Below, in pieces: positions 16,006-24,389 of a DNA stretch of 64,000 bases. Numbering within the stretch: position 1 is the first letter of the stretch; every line of letters starts with the position of its first letter. The DNA is from Bacillus sp. V3B (lineage in GTDB: Bacteria; Bacillota; Bacilli; Bacillales; Cytobacillaceae): contig NZ_JAETXM010000013.1 of NCBI RefSeq assembly GCF_024494465.1, positions 1 through 64,000 on the forward strand. Reading direction: 5' to 3'. Under the pieces are notes generated by a model. That model worked only from the letters and a program-made list of their open reading frames with translations. It was not told the DNA's origin and did no database searches. A program made the position numbers and the translations under genes.

Positions 16006-16920
16006 TTATTGATTAACCTTTTCAAGATCTTCAGTGACTAACTTACCATGCTTACCAAAACCAGGCTTTGGAGATCCGCCCCATTCATCAATAGTGTCTT
16101 GACTTGGCTCTAAGCGACGTGGTTCCCTTGCTCCTTCTTCAGGGAATTCTTCCATTCCTTGGCTGTACTCAACAGTAAATCCATCTGGATCTGCAAAGTA
16201 TAAGAAAATACTTCCAGAAGGATGATGTTTTCCTGGTCCAAATAGAATCGGAACATTTGCATCGTTTAATCGATTCACTTGAATACCAACATCGTCAACT
16301 CTTTCAGCTTGGTAGGCGATATGATTCAATTTATTTTCTGGACCTTTTGTAATGGCAAAGTCATGGTGATATGGTGAAGGGAACGCTCTTAACCATGCCC
16401 ATGCGTCTTCTCTACCTGCAGTATCCGATACTTTGAAGTTTAATGTGTTAGTAAAGAAATCTAACATCTCCTCAAATTGATTTGTTTCATATACAACATG
16501 AAGGAATCTTGTAATTCTAGCTTTCTTCGGAACAAATGGTAATCCCATTTGCATCATTCCAACATAGAATTCATACGTTACACCTAAAATTGGATCTTTA
16601 AAGCGTAATGTTCTACCTTGAGCTAAATCTTGAGTTTCTTTCACACTCAATTCTACCGGATTTAAGCCTTGTTCTGTTAAATAATCGAAAACACCTTGGA
16701 ATTGCTCGATTTTTTCAAGTTCATAAGCAACTCTTACCAAACCTGCTTCAGGAGCTTGTTCAAGAATCAAGTTGTGATGGTCTCTACTGCTTCTTAAGAA
16801 TACGGTTTCATTTACGCGTTCAACAAATTGCATTCCGACAATATTTTCATAAAAATCAACTGATTTATCAAGATCTGTTACATTTAAAACAACATAACCT
16901 AATTTTTTATAACGAATCAT
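16006..16920 (-). CDS. praA: Extradiol ring-cleavage dioxygenase, likely protocatechuate 2,3-dioxygenase (PraA)
   Basis: A 304-residue type I (vicinal oxygen chelate) extradiol dioxygenase with two VOC modules. The Fe(II) ligands are likely the His of RFLHVVYE (about residue 148), the His of LNHIAYQ (about 212) and the Glu of FTVEYSQG (about 265). The length and sequence differ clearly from the XylE-type enzyme at 44 kb. The adjacent PraH-like decarboxylase implies a carboxylated catechol as substrate, so protocatechuate cleaved at 2,3 is the best fit. Homoprotocatechuate 2,3-dioxygenase is the alternative. GGGGGA lies before the ATG. The promoter should be in the 319-base gap shared with yfmM. 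Confidence 0.65.
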   Translation of the reverse strand: MIRYKKLGYVVLNVTDLDKSVDFYENIVGMQFVERVNETVFLRSSRDHHNLILEQAPEAGLVRVAYELEKIEQFQGVFDYLTEQGLNPVELSVKETQDLAQGRTLRFKDPILGVTYEFYVGMMQMGLPFVPKKARITRFLHVVYETNQFEEMLDFFTNTLNFKVSDTAGREDAWAWLRAFPSPYHHDFAITKGPENKLNHIAYQAERVDDVGIQVNRLNDANVPILFGPGKHHPSGSIFLYFADPDGFTVEYSQGMEEFPEEGAREPRRLEPSQDTIDEWGGSPKPGFGKHGKLVTEDLEKVNQ

Positions 16921-17239
16921 TTCAATTCCCCCTTATTTATTGTTTCTATAACTAATTGAATATACTCTAAATTTACATTAATTGTAGAAAAATGTCTAAT
17001 CACATATTTTTGGGATATAATCAACTAATTGAAGATTTATTTTTGATTTTATCTGATTTATCATTTTTTACAAAAATTCTATTTATATGAGCTCTATCCT
17101 ACTACGATAAAGTTTAATTCTAATTTCCAATATGATGGTAACTAACACCAATTAAAATGTTTAACAAATACTAGTTTTCTAGCGAAAAATCTTGTAAGAT
17201 GATGCAATGAGTAATTTTTTAAAAGTGAGGAAATGTTAA
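16921..17239. promoter_or_regulatory. Divergent promoter region, praA / yfmM
   Basis: An AT-rich gap with no gene. The motif AACTAATTGAA occurs twice in the same direction (about 16950 and 17024), placed upstream of praA, and could be part of a regulator site. I cannot name the binding protein; the nearby LysR regulator is the obvious candidate. Confidence 0.35.
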
Positions 17240-18796
17240 ATGAGCTTATTAACCGTAGATAAATTAAGTCATACATTCGGAGATCGAACATTATTTAAAG
17301 ATGTGTCCTTCCGATTGCTGGCTGAAGACCACGTAGGATTAGTCGGAGCCAACGGGGTTGGAAAATCAACCTTAATGAATATTATGACAAAACAATTAAT
17401 TCATGATGCGGGGAAAGTTGAATGGACACCAAACGTTCATTACGGATATCTTGACCAGCATACCGTCTTGACACCAGGAAAAACAATGCGGGATGTATTA
17501 AAAGATGCCTTTCTCCCATTATATGAACAAGAAACTGAACTCAATGCAATAACAGCCAAAATGGCAGATGCAACACCAGAAGAATTAGAAAAACTACTTG
17601 AGCAAATGGGAGAAATTCAAAATAAACTTGATGCAGGCGGATTTTACACACTTGACATGAAAATTGAGGAAGCAGCACGAGGTCTTGGTTTAGATGCCAT
17701 TGGACTTGATCGTGATGTAGCAGCATTAAGTGGTGGGCAGCGCACAAAGGTTTTATTAGCAAAATTGCTATTAGAGCAACCACAAGTTCTGCTTTTAGAT
17801 GAACCCACCAACCACTTGGACGAAGAACATATTCGCTGGTTAACCTCCTATCTTAAAGACTATCCTTATGCTTTTATTTTGATCTCTCATGACACAGAAT
17901 TTATGAATCAAGTGTCCAATGTGATCTTTCACCTTGAGTTTTCAAAGCTCACACGCTATACGGCTAGCTACGAGAAATTTCTCGAACTTGCTGAACTCAA
18001 TAAGAATCAACATATTAACGCATACGAGAAACAAAAGGATTTCATTAAAAAACAAGAGGACTTTATTGCTAAAAATAAAGCACGTTATTCGACGACAGGT
18101 CGAGCTAAATCACGTCAAAAACAACTTGATCGAATTGAGCGAATTGATCGTCCAGAAACAGCTTTAAAGCCAACCTTTGACTTTAAAGAAGCACGAGGAA
18201 GTAGTCGATATGTTTTCGAAGGGAAAGACTTTGAAATTGGTTACACCCACCCACTTCTTCCAAAAATGTCAATTACAATTGAGCGCGGTGAAAAAATTGC
18301 CATTGTTGGCTGTAATGGTGTCGGGAAATCAACCTTGTTAAAAACCATGCTCGGTACTGTCCAACCGATCAGTGGGAAAATTGAGCGTGGTGATTTCCTG
18401 TATCCTTCTTACTTTGAACAGGAAGTGAAAGCAGAAAATATAACACCAATTGAAGCTGTATGGAATGAGTTTCCTAGTCTTGATCAGCATCAAGTTAGAG
18501 CTGCTCTTGCTCGTTGCGGGCTAAAAAACGAACATATTTCTCGCCCACTTAGTCAATTAAGTGGTGGAGAGCAAGCGAAGGTACGTTTATGTACACTGTT
18601 AATGAACGAAAGTAATTGGCTTCTATTTGACGAACCCACCAACCATCTTGATGTTACCGCAAAAGAAGAATTACAACGAGCATTAAAAGTATATAAAGGA
18701 ACAGTTATTCTTGTTTGTCATGAGCCTGAGTTTTACGATGGATGGATTACAAAAGTTTGGAATGTAGAAGAATGGTCAGAAAACCTCAATAAATAA
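17240..18796 (+). CDS. yfmM: ABC-F family ATPase YfmM
   Basis: A 518-residue ABC-F protein with two nucleotide-binding domains and no membrane part. Walker A motifs are GANGVGKST (about 37) and GCNGVGKST (about 356); signatures are LSGGQRTKV and LSGGEQAKV; Walker B motifs are LLLDEPTNHLD and LLFDEPTNHLD. The linker between domains (about 240-300) is basic and helical, the P-site tRNA interaction motif region. Length and sequence match B. subtilis YfmM, a translation factor of the ABC-F class. GAGG lies upstream of the ATG. It is monocistronic. Confidence 0.85.
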   Translation: MSLLTVDKLSHTFGDRTLFKDVSFRLLAEDHVGLVGANGVGKSTLMNIMTKQLIHDAGKVEWTPNVHYGYLDQHTVLTPGKTMRDVLKDAFLPLYEQETELNAITAKMADATPEELEKLLEQMGEIQNKLDAGGFYTLDMKIEEAARGLGLDAIGLDRDVAALSGGQRTKVLLAKLLLEQPQVLLLDEPTNHLDEEHIRWLTSYLKDYPYAFILISHDTEFMNQVSNVIFHLEFSKLTRYTASYEKFLELAELNKNQHINAYEKQKDFIKKQEDFIAKNKARYSTTGRAKSRQKQLDRIERIDRPETALKPTFDFKEARGSSRYVFEGKDFEIGYTHPLLPKMSITIERGEKIAIVGCNGVGKSTLLKTMLGTVQPISGKIERGDFLYPSYFEQEVKAENITPIEAVWNEFPSLDQHQVRAALARCGLKNEHISRPLSQLSGGEQAKVRLCTLLMNESNWLLFDEPTNHLDVTAKEELQRALKVYKGTVILVCHEPEFYDGWITKVWNVEEWSENLNK

Positions 18797-18872
18797 TCCA
18801 TAAACATCTTTGCTGATTTTTTATCCAATCTTCCATATTAAGAATTAGAGTCATCTATTTTAATCTCAACCA

Positions 18873-18920
18873 GGGTCTGTTTGCTAAGGTGTCAAACACC
18901 TTAGCAAACAGACCCTTTTT
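18873..18920. terminator. Long perfect hairpin terminator
   Basis: A 20-base perfect stem (outer bases GGGTCTG, inner GGTGT) closes on a 3-base loop and runs into T5. The inner AAGGTGTC.. motif resembles a hairpin found repeatedly in Bacillus genomes. Confidence 0.85.
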
Positions 18921-18986
18921 ACTCTGACCGACAGACAGAAAAAGTTCACTCACATCTAGTCAGCAATCGACTTTTTTCCATATCCA

Positions 18987-21332
18987 TTAAAAGGACTGCT
19001 CTTCTTTTAAAACCTCATAAGTCTCTTTAGGCTGTCTAGAGATAAACATACTTTCCTCACCAAGAGAAAACAAATGCAACTCATGCATCGCTCTCGTACA
19101 GGCTGTATAAAATAGTTCACGTTCCAGTTCACGTCCAAAATTTTGCTGTGAAGCATTGTACATGATTACCGCATCAAACTCTATTCCTTTTGCTAAATAG
19201 GCCGGAATAAAAACAATCCCTTTTTCATAATGAATGGAACCTTTTTCCATTAAAAACCCATCAATTTCGTCGGATAACATTTCAAATGCAAACTTCGTTT
19301 CACTTGCTGTCTTTCCAATTATAGCAATGGTTTGATAACCAAATTCTCGAAGTTCTCGAATTCTCTTTTGTACTTTCTTCTTCCATTCCACTGCATTGTT
19401 TACTCTTGTTAACGTCGGTTTTTTTCCATCGCGATTAAACGGTTCAATTCTTTCACCAGCAATGGTCAATCCTCTCGTGAATTCCACAATTTGTTTCGTT
19501 GATCGATAGCTTCTTGTCAATACGATAGTTTCTTTTTCCTTCTCAGAATCCACTTCAAAAATACTCACCATTTCCTTTGAATGTAAAAAAATCGCTTGAT
19601 TCATATCGCCAAGCAACGTCATTTTACTGTAAGGAAAGAGTTCCTTCAGGTAAGCAAACTGAAAGGGAGAATAATCCTGAGCCTCATCAATAAATACATA
19701 ACGCAAACTTAAGTTTGCCTTCTTCCCTTCAATCCGATCTTTTAAATACAATAACGGTGTCGCATCCTCGTAAGGAAGAATATTTTTTTCCAATGCGGTC
19801 AGTGATATTTGACAAATTCTCGACCATTCTAGAGGATCGTTATAACCCTTATCTGGTTTTTCGGCAAATAATTGCCGATAGATCTTTTTCAAATCAATAA
19901 ACCGAAGACGCTTTACACTTTTAATAAGTGGCTTCATTTCTCGATTCACAACTTGCTTCATAAGGAATTTCTGTTCTTGTTCAAAATCATCGAAAGTTTC
20001 ATTCTGATGTTCATATTTTTTCTTATGTGCATTGTAAGCTTCTAAATAATCTTCTTTCTCTAAAAATTGGATTTCTTCCTCAACCCAACTCTTCCTCAGT
20101 TCTTTTTTCGCCTGTCTCCTTAATTGCTTAATGATCCAATCCTGCACCATTTGGATTCGATTTGGAATCGAAAAAGAAGAGTCTAGCTGATAAAATTGAT
20201 CAAGAATATCCATTTTTGAAACAATGACAGTAGAACGAAAAATAATATCTTTAAAATAAAGGCCACCTAAATCAATTGAATCAAGAAATTGATCAATATA
20301 AGATTTAAATTGAAGACTGCCTTTAAAACGAATACTGGCCATTCTAGTACGATAATAAATCGATTTTTCTTCTTCGTTTAATAAAAACTCCAATTGTGAA
20401 AAAGGATCTTCCACTTTATATTGAGCTCCTAGTTGACGATCTAAATATTCCTGAAAAGTCGTCTGTTTCATGTTTTCTTCTCCTAATTCGGGAAGCACTG
20501 TTGACACATAGCTATTAAATAACGAATTTGGCGAAAATAACATGATATTCTCAGATGACAATGTATGACGATTGCGATAGAGCAAATAAGCCACCCGTTG
20601 CAAAGCAGCTGATGTCTTTCCACTGCCGGCCACGCCTTGAACAACAAGTAATTTACTTTTTTCATTGCGAATAATTTGATTTTGCTCTCTTTGAATTGTA
20701 GCAACAATACTTTTCATTTGTGTACTCGCATTGTGCCCAAGCACTTCTTGAAGTAACTCATCCCCAATTGTAATTCCTGTATCAAACATGCTGACAATAT
20801 TTCCATTTCGGATAATATATTGTCGCTTAAGCTCCATTTTACCTGAAATTTCCCCTTCAGGTGTCCCATAAGCAGCCGGACCAGGAGGAAAATCATAATA
20901 AAGACTTGAGATTGGGGCCCGCCAATCATATATCAGAAACTGCTCCTCATTACGATCCATTACCGAGGCAATTCCTAAATAGATAGATTCAGCTACTTTT
21001 TCTCCTTGTTCTTTAAAATCAATTCGACCAAAGTAAGGAGATTCTTTTAATTTTGTTAATATTTTTAATTGAGTATGAATTTGCCCATGGCTCCGTTCGC
21101 GCTCGGATAATAGCTCAGCCTGTTGTTTAATACTTGTAAAAGTTTCGACCACATCATCTGGTTCATCCAAGTTGACCGTTACATCCTGCCAAAATGTCTT
21201 TCTTAATTCAAGCGTATCTGATTTCACGCCTTTTCCATGTATTTGTAAACGTTTCATTATGTGATCGATTTCAACAATCACTCTATCAATCCGTTGTTGT
21301 TCTTCGTTTATGTTCTTCTGTTCTTCACCCAT
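18987..21332 (-). CDS. helD: RNA polymerase recycling ATPase HelD
   Basis: A 781-residue UvrD-like superfamily 1 NTPase. HelD binds stalled RNA polymerase and releases it from DNA and RNA with help from ATP. The N-terminal coiled-coil arm (residues about 1-80) should enter the secondary channel. Walker A is GVAGSGKTSAAL (about 230), Walker B is FIDEAQDYSPFQ (about 557), and motif IV-VI pieces are GDMNQAIF, LTRSYRST and AKGIEFDAVIMY. I start at 21332 (MGEEQKN), behind AGGAG; the frame is open 21 bases further. It ends near the hairpin shared with yfmM. Confidence 0.85.
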   Translation of the reverse strand: MGEEQKNINEEQQRIDRVIVEIDHIMKRLQIHGKGVKSDTLELRKTFWQDVTVNLDEPDDVVETFTSIKQQAELLSERERSHGQIHTQLKILTKLKESPYFGRIDFKEQGEKVAESIYLGIASVMDRNEEQFLIYDWRAPISSLYYDFPPGPAAYGTPEGEISGKMELKRQYIIRNGNIVSMFDTGITIGDELLQEVLGHNASTQMKSIVATIQREQNQIIRNEKSKLLVVQGVAGSGKTSAALQRVAYLLYRNRHTLSSENIMLFSPNSLFNSYVSTVLPELGEENMKQTTFQEYLDRQLGAQYKVEDPFSQLEFLLNEEEKSIYYRTRMASIRFKGSLQFKSYIDQFLDSIDLGGLYFKDIIFRSTVIVSKMDILDQFYQLDSSFSIPNRIQMVQDWIIKQLRRQAKKELRKSWVEEEIQFLEKEDYLEAYNAHKKKYEHQNETFDDFEQEQKFLMKQVVNREMKPLIKSVKRLRFIDLKKIYRQLFAEKPDKGYNDPLEWSRICQISLTALEKNILPYEDATPLLYLKDRIEGKKANLSLRYVFIDEAQDYSPFQFAYLKELFPYSKMTLLGDMNQAIFLHSKEMVSIFEVDSEKEKETIVLTRSYRSTKQIVEFTRGLTIAGERIEPFNRDGKKPTLTRVNNAVEWKKKVQKRIRELREFGYQTIAIIGKTASETKFAFEMLSDEIDGFLMEKGSIHYEKGIVFIPAYLAKGIEFDAVIMYNASQQNFGRELERELFYTACTRAMHELHLFSLGEESMFISRQPKETYEVLKEEQSF

Positions 21333-21439
21333 GAGACCACTCCTACGAAACAACCGTTGCTAAAAGTTAAAGATATGTATACGCAACATCTACTTTGAAT
21401 AAAAGTCAGGCTTAAAACAACGGTTGTATAATCTGTCTA

Positions 21440-21673
21440 TTAGAGATTCTTTAATAGAAGCATCATTTGCTTATATCGTTCCTCTTTTTCTTCATCTGAT
21501 GCTAAATCGTATTTTTTGAGTAAATGAAACATTTCATTTAATACATTTTGTGTATGTTCCTTTGAAAAAAACTGTTCAAATAAAGGAATCATCTGCTCTG
21601 ATAGAAACGGAAGTTGTGATTCATATTTTTTCTTTACATCTTCATGACTATGATCTAATTTACAAGTGCTCAT
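21440..21673 (-). CDS. Small helical hypothetical protein
   Basis: A 77-residue, mostly helical and acidic protein (starts MSTCKLDHSHEDVKK). I do not recognise the family. No membrane segment is present; one Cys and two His lie at the N-terminus. A GGGGA site lies upstream. It is 107 bases from the helD start and may be transcribed with it, but a separate promoter cannot be excluded. Confidence 0.6.
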   Translation of the reverse strand: MSTCKLDHSHEDVKKKYESQLPFLSEQMIPLFEQFFSKEHTQNVLNEMFHLLKKYDLASDEEKEERYKQMMLLLKNL

Positions 21674-21877
21674 TATACGATTCCCCTTTATTCCTATTTA
21701 GTATTGGTTATACCTTTACTATTCTTATACTATTCAAATTATATCCATCTTTTATGTGAGTATCAAATTAAAACACAACTGATATCAGGCCCTTGTTTAG
21801 ATATTTGTCTTTAGAAAAAAGACAAACACTTTAATGAATATAATAAAAGCGTGTTCTTGCGCTAAGTATTTTGTTTT

Positions 21878-22212
21878 CTAATAAGATAAGTTCATGTCAG
21901 TAATCGTAACACCTGTTGATGTTCCGGCATGTATGAATTGATTCTTTCCAAGATAGATTCCAGCATGTGATGACCCATTTCCACTCGTATTATAAAATAT
22001 GATATCACCAACCTTTGGCGAAGAAACTAATTTTGTAGCATTCCAGATTGTAGCAACCGTTCGTGGGATTGAAATACCCGTATTATTGTAAACATAGTTT
22101 AAATATCCACTGCAATCAAATGCAGCAGAGGAGTACTTCCAGCCCATTGATAAGGTACGCCATTATATTTTTTCGCTTCAGTTATTAATGAAGGCTCTTT
22201 TCGTAAACTTTG
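21878..22212 (-). pseudogene. Truncated NlpC/P60 cell-wall hydrolase, single-base frameshift
   Basis: An open frame of 89 codons holds most of an NlpC/P60 domain: the catalytic Cys in FDCSGYLNYV, SHAGIYLG with the catalytic His, and FIHAG. Just upstream, in another frame, lies ITEAKKYNGVPYQWAGS, the normal start of this domain. One missing base near 22130 would join WAGSTP to SAAFDCSG without a gap. There is no signal peptide or start in the right frame, so the gene lacks its N-terminus as well. It is probably not functional. Confidence 0.75.
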
Positions 22213-22235
22213 TTGCTTTTCATACTATAAAATGA

Positions 22236-22267
22236 AAAAAGAAGCCTACGTTAGTAAGCTTCTTTTT
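22236..22267. terminator. Terminator of selB
   Basis: AAGAAGC..TAC pairs with GTA.GCTTCTT and is flanked by A and T runs on either side. Confidence 0.75.
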
Positions 22268-22303
22268 AACAAGATATAATGGTCAACCCATTTTTCTCAA
22301 TGG

Positions 22304-24184
22304 TTACTTCCAAACCCGTTTATTTTCTACACGTTTTGTCAACTGCGCTCGATCAAGCTTTTCAAGAAACGGTATCATCAGTTTTCGTGATAAACCAAGA
22401 ATATGCTTCGCTTCCCCTATATCAAACTCAGTTCCTGTTCTAGATCTGAGTTTACTTACAGCTTCGCGAAAAACATCCCCATACCAGTAGTATTGTCCAT
22501 CGAGTGAAACAATTTGTTCCTGATCTTCAAGAAATTTTTTTAAATCATTCATTAAATACTCTGGAATGCCATCACTTTTAAAATAATCTGCCATATAGCG
22601 GACCACAAATCCATCATTCTTTAATTTCTCTAACATATTTTCCGTCTTTTTCGACCAACTACTTGGCACATGTGGTACGAACTCATCTAATGCAATATAT
22701 TGATCCTTTTTCCTTAACACACTACTTTCCATTGATTGTTCAACTACGTATTCCAACAACGATTTAGGGAACTCCTTTTCTAATGAATGAAAAAGCTCTG
22801 CTTTATTAATCCCTGCCTTCATTGGATGTTGAGTGTGATAAAAGGATATACGATCACTAAAATCCTCTTGAATCGTCTCAATAACAGAACGAAGAGTATA
22901 CTCCTTCTTATCATAAAACACAAACTCATCACTTATGATTTCCGTTAAGATTAATTCTTTATCTAATGAAGTCCGTTTAATTAATTCAGGCAATGATAAA
23001 CTTTTCGATTCTACCAGAACAGCCGTAAGCCTTTCCTTAGGAGTACCTACCTTTTTCTTTTCCAATTGTTCGATCGTCCGATAACCAAATTTGTATTTTT
23101 CCCCACGTGGTTCAATAACCCAACCACCACCTATTGTTTCTTGTGGACTTGGTCGACGTAAAATAAAACGGTCCCCACGTTTCGTGACGATTTCCTCATC
23201 AAGCCGTAGCTGGCAAAGAATTTCATCACTTTCTGTTTCTAGTTCATTTCGATCAAAAAAGACGATCCTTCCCATTACTTCCGCTGTTCCAATATGACAT
23301 TTAATAGGCATTCGCTGCTTTACCATATAATCTAAATCACTGACAATGTGGACTGCTACATCAATCGTTTTTGTGACAATAAAATGCTCGGATGAAACAA
23401 GCACATCACCACGTTCAAGTTCCTCCTTTGACACACCCGAAAGATTGATTGCTGCACGTTGCCCAGCAAACGCCTGATTTGCCGACTGATGATGAACTTG
23501 AATTTGTCTTGCTCTAACTTCTAGACCTTTTGGCATGACTTTTAATGGCTGTCCTTCTTCAACCGATCCTTCGTATACCGTTCCCCTCACAACAGTACCT
23601 TGACCCTTTACCGTAAACACTTGATCGACCGGTAAACGAAAAGCACCACGAATATCACGCATTTCCTGTTCCTTTAATCTTTCAATGATCATTGTCTTTA
23701 ATTCTTCAATTCCTTTATGGGAAATACTATCTACAAGAACATACGAGGCTTTTTCAAACACGGTGTTTTGCAGTTCGTCAAAAATATCCTCTTTTACAAG
23801 TTCAACAAATTCTTCCTCTACACGATCTATTTTTGTAATGGCCACCATTCCACTCTTGACCCCTAAAAATTTCAATATCTCTAAATGCTCTCTTGTTTGT
23901 GGCATAACACCTTCATCTGCTGCTACAACTAGTACAACCAGATCGATTCCAGCAACACCCGCGATCATTTGCCGAATAAACCGTTCATGCCCTGGAACAT
24001 CGATAACCGATATTTGGATATCTTCATCCTCATATAAAGGAGCAAAGCCAAGCTCAATAGATATATTCCGTTCCTTTTCTTCCTTTAATCGATCGGTATC
24101 GACATTGGTTAGTGCTTTCGTTAGCGTTGTTTTACCATGATCAATATGACCTGCCATTCCGATTGTAAAATAACGTTTACTCAT
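22304..24184 (-). CDS. selB: Selenocysteine-specific elongation factor SelB
   Basis: A 626-residue protein. The GTPase domain has G1 AGHIDHGKTTL, G3 DVPGHE and G4 TKID; domains II and III follow to about residue 350; the C-terminal third is a run of winged helices that bind the SECIS hairpin in mRNA. SelB brings Sec-tRNA(Sec) to in-frame UGA codons. Its partners selA, selC and selD, and any obvious selenoprotein gene, are absent from this window. The start at 24184 is chosen because AGGTGG precedes it by five bases. It is not in an operon with sbcCD; a hairpin separates them. Confidence 0.9.
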   Translation of the reverse strand: MSKRYFTIGMAGHIDHGKTTLTKALTNVDTDRLKEEKERNISIELGFAPLYEDEDIQISVIDVPGHERFIRQMIAGVAGIDLVVLVVAADEGVMPQTREHLEILKFLGVKSGMVAITKIDRVEEEFVELVKEDIFDELQNTVFEKASYVLVDSISHKGIEELKTMIIERLKEQEMRDIRGAFRLPVDQVFTVKGQGTVVRGTVYEGSVEEGQPLKVMPKGLEVRARQIQVHHQSANQAFAGQRAAINLSGVSKEELERGDVLVSSEHFIVTKTIDVAVHIVSDLDYMVKQRMPIKCHIGTAEVMGRIVFFDRNELETESDEILCQLRLDEEIVTKRGDRFILRRPSPQETIGGGWVIEPRGEKYKFGYRTIEQLEKKKVGTPKERLTAVLVESKSLSLPELIKRTSLDKELILTEIISDEFVFYDKKEYTLRSVIETIQEDFSDRISFYHTQHPMKAGINKAELFHSLEKEFPKSLLEYVVEQSMESSVLRKKDQYIALDEFVPHVPSSWSKKTENMLEKLKNDGFVVRYMADYFKSDGIPEYLMNDLKKFLEDQEQIVSLDGQYYWYGDVFREAVSKLRSRTGTEFDIGEAKHILGLSRKLMIPFLEKLDRAQLTKRVENKRVWK

Positions 24185-24322
24185 TGATACCACCTACTTT
24201 TCCGTACAATTTTGCTTCTATTATAGCATATTGACTAAACTCCAATAGTTCGTCTGATAGAACTAATATTCTTATGTATCAAATCTTATCTTTTATTATC
24301 CTAATACCAACAACACTAAATG

Positions 24323-24361
24323 GCATACAAGGATGGAAAAAGGTGCCCACTCCTTGTATGC
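24323..24361 (-). terminator. Hairpin between sbcC and selB
   Basis: GCATACAAGGA and TCCTTGTATGC form an 11-base stem around a 17-base loop. There is no strong T run, so termination strength is uncertain. Confidence 0.5.
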
Positions 24362-24389
24362 ACGAATGCTTCAGAATCAAAATAAAACT

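Noticed and set aside
24185-24389. Possible tRNA-Sec gene next to selB
   Set aside because: No cloverleaf or long variable arm could be drawn; the visible hairpin is a simple stem-loop.
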